Source: Pseudomonas sp. FP1742 (GTDB lineage Bacteria > Pseudomonadota > Gammaproteobacteria > Pseudomonadales > Pseudomonadaceae). Taken from it: DNA of 64,000 nt. The DNA is taken from the NCBI RefSeq assembly GCF_030687145.1, contig NZ_CP117460.1, positions 4,836,001 through 4,900,000 on the forward strand, in the 5' to 3' direction. The notes under the pieces were generated by a model. It saw nothing but the letters and a program-made list of their open reading frames with translations. It ran no database searches and had not been told where the DNA came from. Made by a program: the position numbers and the translations under genes. This document shows, piece by piece, positions 37,798-45,070 of this stretch (the first letter of the stretch is position 1; every line of letters starts with the position of its first letter).

Positions 37798-38790
37798 TTA
37801 ACGGGATGAGGATGTCGTGATCAGTCCAGCGGCGACCGCCAACTGCCACAAGCCGCGTTCGGTGGCCTGCTCGGCCAGGGTCACCCGGGTAAAACCGCAG
37901 GCGTCGAGCGCCCGGCTGTAGCGAGCGCAGAGTTGAGCGTTGCCGATGAGGATGATCGAGGGCAGGTGCACGCTGTTGCGCCGACGTCGCTGAACGGTGG
38001 CCAGGGCCGACAGTTCATGGCCGATCAGCAGGCCGGACAGATAGTCCGGCTGAGCGGTGGCACTCAGCTCGCCGGTCAGCCCCAGACTGCGGGCACTGAA
38101 CAACGTGGACAGCGGCCCGATCTCGCCATCCGCCGACAGCGCCACTTGCACGCCACGGTCAAACGCTTCGCCATCAAAAGACCCGCCGCGCTGCTGGGTG
38201 CGCCCGAGAATGCTGTGTTCGCTGAGCACGGCGAAGACTTCGCCGGTCATGAAGGTATCGAAATGCACGATGCAGCCGTCGGTCACTTCCACCCATTTCG
38301 AATGGCTGCCCGGCAGGCCGATCAACAGATCGCTACCCGCCCCGCTCGGCAGATTCTGCAGCACACCGAGCACCTGGGTTTCCTCGCCGCGCATGACGTT
38401 GGGCAAGCGCGAACGCTGAATCACACCCGGCACGATATGCACATCGACACCGCGAAGACTGCGAACGGTTTGTAGGGAAGTTCCGAGATTGGCGACATTC
38501 GCCGGCGTGTCGCAGTAAGCCGCTTCGCGCCAGCCCTGAGCACTGCCGACCATGCCACAGGCAATCACCGGCAAATCGGGCTGCGCGTCGAGCCAGTCAC
38601 CGCAAGCCTCATCGAAGGCCAGTTCAAAACCGTCGGCGCATGCCTGACCGGCGATGGTTCGCGGCGTCCTGGGCAGCTGCATGATTCCGGACGACAGCGC
38701 CCGCTGTTCCAGCACCTGGCCACCGAAGCCGAGTTTGTAAGCACGTAATGAGGTTGTCCCCCAATCGAGCGCGATCAATTGCGCCAGCAT
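37798..38790 (-). CDS. dgoK: 2-dehydro-3-deoxygalactonokinase
   Basis: 330-residue ASKHA-fold kinase that phosphorylates 2-dehydro-3-deoxygalactonate with ATP. The start at 38790 (MLAQLIALDWGTTSLRAYKL) carries the phosphate 1 loop. IGLPGSHSKWVEV is the family-specific nucleotide site. It is first in the operon; the promoter and palindrome lie 40-100 bases upstream. An in-frame extension upstream reads through the promoter and is rejected. Confidence 0.94.
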   Translation of the reverse strand: MLAQLIALDWGTTSLRAYKLGFGGQVLEQRALSSGIMQLPRTPRTIAGQACADGFELAFDEACGDWLDAQPDLPVIACGMVGSAQGWREAAYCDTPANVANLGTSLQTVRSLRGVDVHIVPGVIQRSRLPNVMRGEETQVLGVLQNLPSGAGSDLLIGLPGSHSKWVEVTDGCIVHFDTFMTGEVFAVLSEHSILGRTQQRGGSFDGEAFDRGVQVALSADGEIGPLSTLFSARSLGLTGELSATAQPDYLSGLLIGHELSALATVQRRRRNSVHLPSIILIGNAQLCARYSRALDACGFTRVTLAEQATERGLWQLAVAAGLITTSSSR

Positions 38791-38828
38791 CGCTTCACCT
38801 GTTTTGTTTTTTGGCAGTGAGTGAGCTG

Positions 38829-38889
38829 GACTATAAACCCGGACGCCGGAAAATCTCAATATATAAATTCTAATCCCACATATTGGGAA
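38829..38889 (-). promoter_or_regulatory. dgoK promoter with TCCCA-N5-TGGGA operator
   Basis: On the minus strand, -35 TTGAGA (38859-38854), an 18-base spacer and -10 TATAGT (38835-38830). A perfect palindrome TCCCA-N5-TGGGA at 38874-38888 is centred about 58 bases before the presumed start point, a distance typical of activator sites. The block matches 51710-51770 at 50 of 61 positions without gaps, including both hexamers and the palindrome. Confidence 0.75.
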
Positions 38890-38900
38890 GTCGCAAAAAA

Positions 38901-38994
38901 ATCGCAGCCTTCGACAGTTCCTACAGATTCGATGTACGCCGCGATATCACCGGGCGAAACACAATCTCGTATAGGAGCTGCCGAAGGCTGCGAT
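38901..38994. repeat. second palindromic repeat family (CGCAGCCTTCG type)
   Basis: Arms ATCGCAGCCTTCGACAGTTC at 38901-38920 (extending to 38926) and the near-complement at 38969-38994. The core differs from the main REP family; similar GCAGCCTTCGGCAGCTCCTAC elements are common in fluorescent pseudomonads. It lies between dgoK and the GNAT gene. Confidence 0.8.
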
Positions 38995-39005
38995 CTTTGA
39001 GGGGA

Positions 39006-39488
39006 TCAATGTCCTGCGGCAAAATCCCTTAACACCGCCCCATCCATCCGATACCGCACCCACTCTTCCTGTGGCTGTGCGCCAAGGGATTTGTAAAATT
39101 CAATCGCCGGTTGGTTCCAGTCCAGCACGCTCCATTCGAAACGACCGCAGTCATTGGCGCAGGCGATTTTCGCCAGGTGGCGCAGCAGGGTTTTACCGGC
39201 ACCGCCGCCCCGTTGTTCAGGGGTGATGTAGAGATCTTCGAGGTACAGGCAATTGCTGCCCAGCCAGGTGGAATAGCTGAAGAAGAACACCGCGAAGCCG
39301 ATCGGCAGGCCATCGCGCAGGCAGATCAGGCCATGGGCGGTGGCGCCTTCGCTGAACAGGCTGCGCTCGATGTCGGCGACGCTGGCGATGACTTCGTGGC
39401 GGGCACGTTCGAAGTCGGCCAGTTCAGTGATGAACGCGAGGATTTGCGGAGCATCGCTGGGGGTCGCCGGGCGGATTTCGATCGTCAT
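39006..39488 (-). CDS. GNAT family N-acetyltransferase
   Basis: 160-residue GNAT enzyme resembling the diamine/thialysine (SSAT-like) group: IRPATPSDAPQILAFITELADFE at the N-terminus, LYLEDLYITPEQRGGGAGKTLLRHL as the acetyl-CoA loop, and WNQPAIEFYKSLGAQP near the end. It is probably cytoplasmic and acetylates a small amine, by similarity. It stands alone, next to the interrupted REP. Confidence 0.88.
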   Translation of the reverse strand: MTIEIRPATPSDAPQILAFITELADFERARHEVIASVADIERSLFSEGATAHGLICLRDGLPIGFAVFFFSYSTWLGSNCLYLEDLYITPEQRGGGAGKTLLRHLAKIACANDCGRFEWSVLDWNQPAIEFYKSLGAQPQEEWVRYRMDGAVLRDFAAGH

Positions 39489-39638
39489 GGACGTGCCTTG
39501 TCAGAAGTTGAAAACGCCATACTAAGTCCGCGCGCGGCGCTCGTCACATTTGAAAGCAAAACGTCATGTAGCATCACCGTTTTGTGGCGCTTTGTACGAA
39601 CGGGCCTGTCTGTGGGATCGGCGTAGCTGTACTGGCGT

Positions 39639-39657
39639 CTTCGCGGGCAAGCCCGCT
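39639..39657. repeat. left half of a REP interrupted by the IS110 element
   Basis: CTTCGCGGGCAAGCCCGCT ends abruptly at 39657. Its expected continuation CCCACAGGG appears at 40826, on the far side of the element. Removing 39658-40823 and one CT copy restores a normal REP. Confidence 0.88.
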
Positions 39658-39665
39658 TGTATGTT

Positions 39666-39857
39666 TAGACTTGAAGGGGTGGGTGGGACTAAAAGCCCGA
39701 TTCTGACTCTAGCCAGTACAGACCGTGGGAGACTTCGTCCCACCCCTTCTACCTAAAAGCGCCAATAAGGAATTCATCGGCTAGGCCGACGATAGAGACA
39801 AGCCAGCGCAACGGTAGACCCCAACAAGCTCTTAAACCCTAGCTCCGAGGATTCGTC
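39666..39857 (+). ncRNA. predicted IS110 bridge RNA
   Basis: The left end folds into two stem-loops. The first has an 11-bp perfect stem (39673-39683 with 39739-39749). Its inner loop carries AAGCCCG (39693-39699), equal to the left half of the REP target, and GTGGGAG (39725-39731), the complement of its right half CTCCCAC. A small hairpin separates them. The second is closed by GCTAGG/CCTAGC (39780-39785, 39838-39843) and holds ATAGA (39792-39796) and ACAAG (39824-39828), which match the element's right end and complement its left end. This is the layout described for IS621-type bridge RNAs. RNA limits are approximate. Confidence 0.65.
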
Positions 39858-40820
39858 ATGACAATCCTTACTTCGCAAGCGGTCGTGGGTGTTGATGTGG
39901 CCAAGGCTGAGGTGCTCGTCTATCGCGCCGATCTGCAAACCACACAAGCCATCTCCAATAATCGAGCAGCACTCAAACGTTGGCTCAAGACGCTGCCCGC
40001 CAAAAGTGGCATTGCCGTTGAGGCCACCAACATTTACCACTTGGACACGGTTGAGTTGGCCTATGAGTTGGGTCATCAGGTCTACGTCGTGGACGGTTAT
40101 CGCTTGAGTCATTACCGCCGCAGTGTCGGCCAACGAGCTAAAAATGATCCGTGTGATGCTCGTCTTCTGGCTCGGTATCTGGCGCATGAACAGGGTGGGT
40201 TACGCGCTTGGAGCCCGCCGCCCAAGGCTTACAAGGCCCTGCAAAGCCTGCTTCATCGACGGGCAGCACTGATCAAGGCGCGTGTCAGCCTGGCTCAGAG
40301 CTGGGCCAATGAGCCGCGCCTGGAAGAAGAGCTGAAATGTCTGATGGAGACGTTTAAGCGCTCGGATTTGGCCATTCAAAAACAGCTGCGTGACCTGAGC
40401 AAAGAGGCCGGAGCCGCCGAAAATATTGAGCGTTGCAAGGCCATTGAAGGCGTTGGTGTACTGACGGCAACTGGATTTGCGACGGCTTTTTTGCGTGGCG
40501 AGTTTAAGGACAGCAATGCCTTCATCGCTTTTTTGGGCATGGACTTGAGGGTCGATGACTCGGGAAAAAAGACGGGGAGTCGCAGTCTGACCAAGAAAGG
40601 GGATCCGGAAATACGACGTCTGGCCCACAACTCGGCCATGGCCGCCTGTCGTTCAGCGACCTGGAAACCATTTTATGAAGGGTACCTGGCCAGAGGTTTC
40701 AAGAGGACTCAGGCCCTGGTAATCCTTGCCCGAAAACTCGCCCGGGTGGCGTTCGCTCTGATGAAAAACCAGAGCGAATACCAACCGAATCGACCGTTGC
40801 AGGGTTGTCCTGCAACATAG
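39858..40820 (+). CDS. IS110 family transposase (DEDD recombinase)
   Basis: 320 residues. The N-terminal RuvC-like DEDD domain has Asp13 (GVDVAK), Glu55 (AVEATN) and Asp97/Asp100 (KNDPCDARLLA). A middle coiled region (about 125-185) precedes the C-terminal Tnp domain (IEGVGVLTATGFATAF; FIAFLGMDLRVDDSGKKTG). Its conserved serine lies near residue 259 in LAHNSAMAAC. The full-length uninterrupted frame and intact ends suggest the copy could be active. GAGG precedes the ATG by seven bases. Confidence 0.95.
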   Translation: MTILTSQAVVGVDVAKAEVLVYRADLQTTQAISNNRAALKRWLKTLPAKSGIAVEATNIYHLDTVELAYELGHQVYVVDGYRLSHYRRSVGQRAKNDPCDARLLARYLAHEQGGLRAWSPPPKAYKALQSLLHRRAALIKARVSLAQSWANEPRLEEELKCLMETFKRSDLAIQKQLRDLSKEAGAAENIERCKAIEGVGVLTATGFATAFLRGEFKDSNAFIAFLGMDLRVDDSGKKTGSRSLTKKGDPEIRRLAHNSAMAACRSATWKPFYEGYLARGFKRTQALVILARKLARVAFALMKNQSEYQPNRPLQGCPAT

Positions 40821-40823
40821 AAT

Positions 40824-40833
40824 CTCCCACAGG
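40824..40833. repeat. right remnant of the interrupted REP
   Basis: CTCCCACAGG directly follows the right end of the insertion and completes the REP half left at 39639-39657. Confidence 0.85.
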
Positions 40834-40876
40834 GTGCTCATTGATCACAAAAACCGAGTCGAATCCAAGGAGTTCC

Positions 40877-41530
40877 ATGACCACCGCCGCTTTCGCGCCT
40901 CTGCAGAATCTAGCCTCTGAACTGCTGCCCCATGCGCTGGAACCTGGTGAGGACGGCGCCCACGATCTGTCGCACTTGCAGCGGGTGTGGCACAACGTGC
41001 GCACGCTTCACGCCGATGAAGGCGGTGATCTTGAGGTGCTGCTGGCCGCCGTGCTGTTGCACGATTGCGTGGCGGTGGAGAAGAACTCGCCGCTGCGTTC
41101 CCAGGCGTCACGGCTGGCGGCGCAGAAAGCGTCGACAGTGCTGACAGCCATGGATTGGCCTGACGCAAAAATCACCGCGGTCGTCCATGCCATTGAGGCC
41201 CATAGCTTCAGCGCCAACATCACACCCACGACCCTCGAAGCCCGAATCATCCAGGACGCCGACCGCCTCGACTCGCTTGGCATGCTCGGCGTGGCGCGTA
41301 CCTTCTACATTGCCGGGCGCATGGGCAGCGCGCTGTACGACCCTGTGGACCCGGAGGCAGACGAGCGGGACTACGACGACAAACGCTTTTGCCTCGATCA
41401 TTTCCAGACCAAGCTGCTGCACCTGGCAGACGGCTTCCAAACGACCACCGGCCAGCGTCTGGCACAGGTTCGCCATCAACGCTTGAAGGGATTCATGGAG
41501 CTGTTCAAGGAAGAAATCGGCGTCGGCTGA
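40877..41530 (+). CDS. HD domain-containing hydrolase
   Basis: 217-residue HD-superfamily phosphohydrolase of the YedJ kind. Metal ligands are visible in AHDLSHLQRVW (His29, His33), LLHDCVAV (His62-Asp63) and IIQDADRLDSLG. The start at 40877 follows AAGGAG by five bases. The gene begins 53 bases downstream of the insertion sequence, so its own promoter may have been displaced. Substrates of the family are nucleotides or related phosphates; none can be named here. Confidence 0.9.
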   Translation: MTTAAFAPLQNLASELLPHALEPGEDGAHDLSHLQRVWHNVRTLHADEGGDLEVLLAAVLLHDCVAVEKNSPLRSQASRLAAQKASTVLTAMDWPDAKITAVVHAIEAHSFSANITPTTLEARIIQDADRLDSLGMLGVARTFYIAGRMGSALYDPVDPEADERDYDDKRFCLDHFQTKLLHLADGFQTTTGQRLAQVRHQRLKGFMELFKEEIGVG

Positions 41531-41657
41531 GGAGCCAGAGCCACACCGCTCGTCGTTCATCAGGCACCAATCCCGGTCGGGGACGGACCAATATCGAGTA
41601 AGGGCTCGCCAACGCGAGCGAGGAGCAACACTCGTCCATCCCAACCAAGAGGTCACC

Positions 41658-41912
41658 ATGAACGTTGATAAAAACCTGGAGAAAGAAGTCCTGACCCGCC
41701 TGCTGCACGCCCACCCAAGTGGCTTGGGCAAGGAGGTCCTGGACAATTACCGGGGGGAGAAAGTCGTGGCCAGCACCCTGGCCACTCTGCAGGAGCGCGG
41801 GCTGATCCAGCATGGTCATGTGATCTGCAACGAAACCGGCGAGCACTCGCTGAACCTGCCGATCAAACTCAGCGCCGCTGGGGTTGAGGCGGCACGCAAA
41901 CTGGATAACTAA
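41658..41912 (+). CDS. small hypothetical protein, winged-helix-like
   Basis: 84 residues, soluble: MNVDKNLEKEVLTRLLHAHPSG, then a helix-turn-helix-like segment (KVVASTLATLQERGLIQHGH). It ends with LPIKLSAAGVEAARKLDN, the kind of C-terminal helix seen in small winged-helix proteins. It has an AAGAGG ribosome site. Its function is unknown; it is probably co-transcribed with the downstream small basic protein. Confidence 0.75.
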   Translation: MNVDKNLEKEVLTRLLHAHPSGLGKEVLDNYRGEKVVASTLATLQERGLIQHGHVICNETGEHSLNLPIKLSAAGVEAARKLDN

Positions 41913-41918
41913 CCGAGC

Positions 41919-41948
41919 AGGAGCTGGCGAAGCCTGCGCCGGCTCCTA
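41919..41948. repeat. imperfect hairpin between two small genes
   Basis: AGGAGCTGGCG and CGCCGGCTCCT arms pair with one mismatch around a 7-base loop. No T run follows. It may be a degenerate palindromic repeat or a mild attenuator. Confidence 0.55.
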
Positions 41949-41965
41949 TAGCCAGGAGAAATCCC

Positions 41966-42346
41966 ATGCCTCGTGGAAGCAAAGACAAATACACCGCCGA
42001 GCAGAAACGCAAGGCCGAACACATCGAAGAAAGCTACGAACGCAAAGGCGTATCGAAAGATGAAGCCGAAGCTCGCGCTTGGGCAACGGTGAACAAACAG
42101 TCAGGTGGCGGTGAACGCGCCGGCGGCTCGGGACGCAAGAAACCGGCCAGCGCCAAGTCGGCGGATCGCAAGGAATCAGCCCGCCGCGCAGTCGCCACCC
42201 GTGAGGGCAAGCCGCGCAACAGCAAAGCTTCGCGCGATACGCAGACGGTGGACAGCCTGATGAAAGAAGCCCGGGCGAAGAAGATTCCGGGGCGCTCGAG
42301 CATGCGCAAGCAAGAGCTGATCGAGGCGTTGCGCAAGGCGGGTTAA
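41966..42346 (+). CDS. basic protein with Rho N-terminal-like C-terminal domain
   Basis: 126-residue, strongly basic protein. The N-terminal half (MPRGSKDKYTAEQKRKAEHIEESYERKG) is a charged helical region with KDEAEARAWATVNKQSGGG. A flexible Lys/Ser/Ala-rich linker follows (about 50-95). The C-terminal 30 residues (SLMKEARAKKIPGRSSMRKQELIEALRKAG) resemble the Rho N-terminal/SAP fold, suggesting nucleic-acid binding. Such proteins are sometimes labelled plasmid stabilisation proteins in pseudomonads, without proof. Confidence 0.8.
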   Translation: MPRGSKDKYTAEQKRKAEHIEESYERKGVSKDEAEARAWATVNKQSGGGERAGGSGRKKPASAKSADRKESARRAVATREGKPRNSKASRDTQTVDSLMKEARAKKIPGRSSMRKQELIEALRKAG

Positions 42347-42374
42347 AGGTCTGGATTCAGGGTGAATTTGAGGG

Positions 42375-42458
42375 CCTCTTCGCGAGCAAGCCCGCTCCCA
42401 CATTAGGTCTTGTGAACGACGCAGATCCAATGTGGGAGCGGGCTTGCTCGCGAAAGCG
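42375..42458. repeat. REP pair (inverted)
   Basis: Units at 42375-42403 and 42429-42458, between the basic protein gene and the convergent PfkB kinase gene. Confidence 0.93.
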
Positions 42459-42463
42459 CTGGA

Positions 42464-43393
42464 TCAGGCGCCGACAGTCTCCCGGATCAACGCATCCACT
42501 TCAGCCGCCCCCGGCGAAGTCGCCGGCCCCCAGCGAGTGACAGCCAAAGCCGCCGCCGCATTCGCCCGCCGCGCCGCGTCTATCGCCGACAAACCCTGCG
42601 CCAACCCCGCCACAAACACACCGGCATGGGCATCCCCCGCCCCGTTGCTGTCGACAGCCGTGACCTTGAATCCCGGCACCTGCCGACGCTCGCCATGCTG
42701 GCTGATCCAGCAACCCTGCGGGCCATCGCGAACCACTATCAAGGCATCCGCCGGCAACTGATCCGCCAAAATATTCAACGCCTCGGCAATGTCCGACACG
42801 CCGGTAAACCGCAGTGCCTCGACACCGTTGCTGCTCCACAGATCGATGCGCGGCAACAAGGCTTTCATCAGTGGCGCGTCCGGTGAATCCACCAGTGGTC
42901 CCGGATCGAACACCACCTTGATCCCGTCCGACAGATCCAGCACCCAATCCACCAGCACCTGCGCCTTGCCGCCATGCAGCAGGCTGTAGCCGCTGACGTA
43001 GACAAAGTCGCCCGCCTCGGCCGGCACACTCGCCAGGTCTGCGGCAGTCAATTCGCCTTCGGCACCGATGTAGGAAATGAACGTGCGTTCGGCCGAGGCT
43101 TCAGTCAGCGCGACGCACAGTCCGGTATCGCGCTCGGTGCTCTGATCGACGCCGATGCGAATGCCTTCCGCGGCCATCGCCTCCCGGGCCAGATCCCCAA
43201 AACGGCCGTTGCCATGACGCCCGAGGTAAACCACCGGCAAGCCGTTTCGCCGCGCCGCAGCCATCACATTAAAACCGCCGCCGGCCTCAAAACGGGCGGA
43301 CTGCGCCAGCACGTCACCGCCCGAATGAGGCAACTTGGCCACGGCCATGACCAGGTCGATCATGACCTGGCCAGTGTGCAGCAACCTAGACAT
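42464..43393 (-). CDS. PfkB family sugar/nucleoside kinase (YegV-like)
   Basis: 309-residue ribokinase-type enzyme. The N-terminal substrate region FEAGGGFNVMAAARRNGLPVVYLGRHG and the C-terminal DSNGAGDAHAGVFVAGLAQG (anion hole and catalytic Asp) define PfkB. It starts within the last 8 bases of the permease gene. With the GntR, ADP-ribosylglycohydrolase and permease genes it forms a unit like E. coli yegTUVW. Its substrate is probably a ribose-containing compound or nucleoside, by context only. Confidence 0.9.
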   Translation of the reverse strand: MSRLLHTGQVMIDLVMAVAKLPHSGGDVLAQSARFEAGGGFNVMAAARRNGLPVVYLGRHGNGRFGDLAREAMAAEGIRIGVDQSTERDTGLCVALTEASAERTFISYIGAEGELTAADLASVPAEAGDFVYVSGYSLLHGGKAQVLVDWVLDLSDGIKVVFDPGPLVDSPDAPLMKALLPRIDLWSSNGVEALRFTGVSDIAEALNILADQLPADALIVVRDGPQGCWISQHGERRQVPGFKVTAVDSNGAGDAHAGVFVAGLAQGLSAIDAARRANAAAALAVTRWGPATSPGAAEVDALIRETVGA

Positions 43394-44852
43394 GCGCAGG
43401 CTCGAGCAACGCGGCACGGCGGTCCTTGGCACCGCCGAGCACCCAGTAAATCCCGCCGGCCACCACGAACGTCACGATCCAGCCCAGGCCGTTATGGCCC
43501 AGCCAGGAGTCGGACAGGAAGCCCCGGAACCAGACATCTTGTTCAGTAGTGCCAATGGTGGTGAAACTGAAACCCAACACAATCGCCAGCGCCCATGCAC
43601 CGAAGGCACGCCACTCGACACCGCCGCGATACCAGTAGGCGCTGCTCGGGCTGACGTCCAGCAGGTCTTTGGGGCTGTAGTAATGACGATGAATCAGGTC
43701 CACCACGAAGATCCCGACCCACGCCGTGATCGGCACCGCCAACAAGGAAATGAAGGTGATGAACGGACCGTAAAAACTTTCGGCGATCAGCATGAAATAG
43801 ATCGAGCCGGCGAAGATCGCGACGATATCGACCACCACCGCGTACACGCGCTTGACCTTCAGGCCGAGGGTCAAGGTAGTCAACCCGGCGGAGTACACCG
43901 ACAGGTTGTTCGACAGCAGCAACCCGCCGAACGCGGTGATCAGGTACGGCACGGCCATCCAGGTCGGCAGCATGTCGCGGATCGCGACAATCGGATCAGT
44001 GGCCGAGGCCAGATCATGGTTGCCCACCGACAGCAGACCGCCGAGGGTGATCAACAGCACCAGCGGAATTCCCGCCCCGAACGCTGCCGACGCCACCAGG
44101 CGCACGGCTTTGACGCTGCGATGCTGGTAGCGCGACATGTCCGCGCCGGCGTTGGCCCAACCGATCCCGGTGCCGGCGGCCATGGTGCCGATGCCGATGA
44201 TCATCGCGCTCAACGGTGCTGGCGTGGCGTTGAACACAGCGCTCCAGTCGATGGTCGCGCAGAGGAAACCGCCGACCAGGATGTTCAATGCACCGAACAC
44301 GTAAGTCGCCCACTTCTGGATCACCAGCAACGTGGCGTGACCGAGGCCGGATACCGACAACGTCAGCAGCACGAAAATGGCGATGAACACCAGGGTCAGC
44401 AGCGGCGCGCTTTTGGCTTCCACCGGCGAGCCGAACAGGATCGAGCACAACGACAGCAGGACGAACGCGGCGGTGGTGGTGTTGACCGTTTCCCAACCCA
44501 GGCGCGACATCAGCGAGACCAGCGTCGGGCCGATATTGCCGCGTACGCCGAAGATCGCCCGCGACAACGTCAGGCTCGGTGCGCGACCACGACGACCGGC
44601 AATGGAGATGATCCCCACCACCGCAAAAGAACCGGCGGCACCGAGGATCGCGACGATGATCGCCTGCCAGATCGCCAGGCCGCGAAAGGCCACCAGCGTG
44701 GCGCCCAACGGCAGGCCGAGGATGGAAATGTTGGCCGCGAACCAGACCCAGAACAGTTGCAGCGGATGACCGTTGCACTCCCCTTCCGGCACCGGTTCGA
44801 TACCACGGGTTTCCAGTTGCCCGGCACTTGGCCCGGTGGTCGATGAACTCAT
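43386..44852 (-). CDS. NCS1 family nucleobase/nucleoside permease
   Basis: 488-residue transporter with about 12 membrane helices of the purine-cytosine permease type: the N-terminal HPLQLFWVWFAANISILGLPLG, GTGIGWANAGADMSRYQH and the C-terminal SSAYWYRGGVEWRAFGAWALA. Related proteins carry cytosine, purines, allantoin or hydantoins with sodium or protons. The start at 44852 (MSSSTTGPSAGQLE) gives the usual cytoplasmic leader. It follows the ADP-ribosylglycohydrolase gene after a REP pair. Here it stands where E. coli has the unrelated YegT nucleoside transporter. Confidence 0.92.
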   Translation of the reverse strand: MSSSTTGPSAGQLETRGIEPVPEGECNGHPLQLFWVWFAANISILGLPLGATLVAFRGLAIWQAIIVAILGAAGSFAVVGIISIAGRRGRAPSLTLSRAIFGVRGNIGPTLVSLMSRLGWETVNTTTAAFVLLSLCSILFGSPVEAKSAPLLTLVFIAIFVLLTLSVSGLGHATLLVIQKWATYVFGALNILVGGFLCATIDWSAVFNATPAPLSAMIIGIGTMAAGTGIGWANAGADMSRYQHRSVKAVRLVASAAFGAGIPLVLLITLGGLLSVGNHDLASATDPIVAIRDMLPTWMAVPYLITAFGGLLLSNNLSVYSAGLTTLTLGLKVKRVYAVVVDIVAIFAGSIYFMLIAESFYGPFITFISLLAVPITAWVGIFVVDLIHRHYYSPKDLLDVSPSSAYWYRGGVEWRAFGAWALAIVLGFSFTTIGTTEQDVWFRGFLSDSWLGHNGLGWIVTFVVAGGIYWVLGGAKDRRAALLEPAHV

Positions 44853-44973
44853 GAAAATGCTCCTTGCACTTGTTGTGGTTGTGGGCAATTCCGGAAGTCG
44901 ACATGACATTTTGGCGGTCCTGGCCATGTCAGTGCGTTCCATTGCGGGTGAAAAATTCTAGCAGGCGGCGCGC

Positions 44974-45060
44974 CTATCGCGGGCAAGCCCGCTCCCACAG
45001 GTTCGGTGTGAACCACGAGAATCGCGCCATCCTTGTGGGAGCGGGCTTGCTCGCGAAGAC
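44974..45060. repeat. REP pair (inverted)
   Basis: Units at 44974-45001 and 45031-45060, between the ADP-ribosylglycohydrolase gene and the permease gene on the minus strand. Confidence 0.92.
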
Positions 45061-45070
45061 GTCAGTCCAG

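Larger units (their letters stand above)
39658..40823 (+). mobile_element. IS110-family insertion sequence inserted in a REP
   Basis: About 1166 bp, bounded by CT dinucleotides (39656-39657 and 40824-40825) that are part of the target REP. It has no terminal inverted repeats, as expected for IS110. It carries a long left non-coding end (200 bases), one DEDD transposase gene and a very short right end with a hairpin (40798-40814: TGCAGG, GTTGT, CCTGCA). The right end joined to the left end would create TTGTCC-N17-TATGTT, a promoter formed only in the circular intermediate. Confidence 0.9.

Noticed and set aside
39666..39857. IS110 left end considered as a short peptide-coding leader
   Set aside because: No frame with a ribosome site crosses it, whereas two closed stem-loops with guide matches do.
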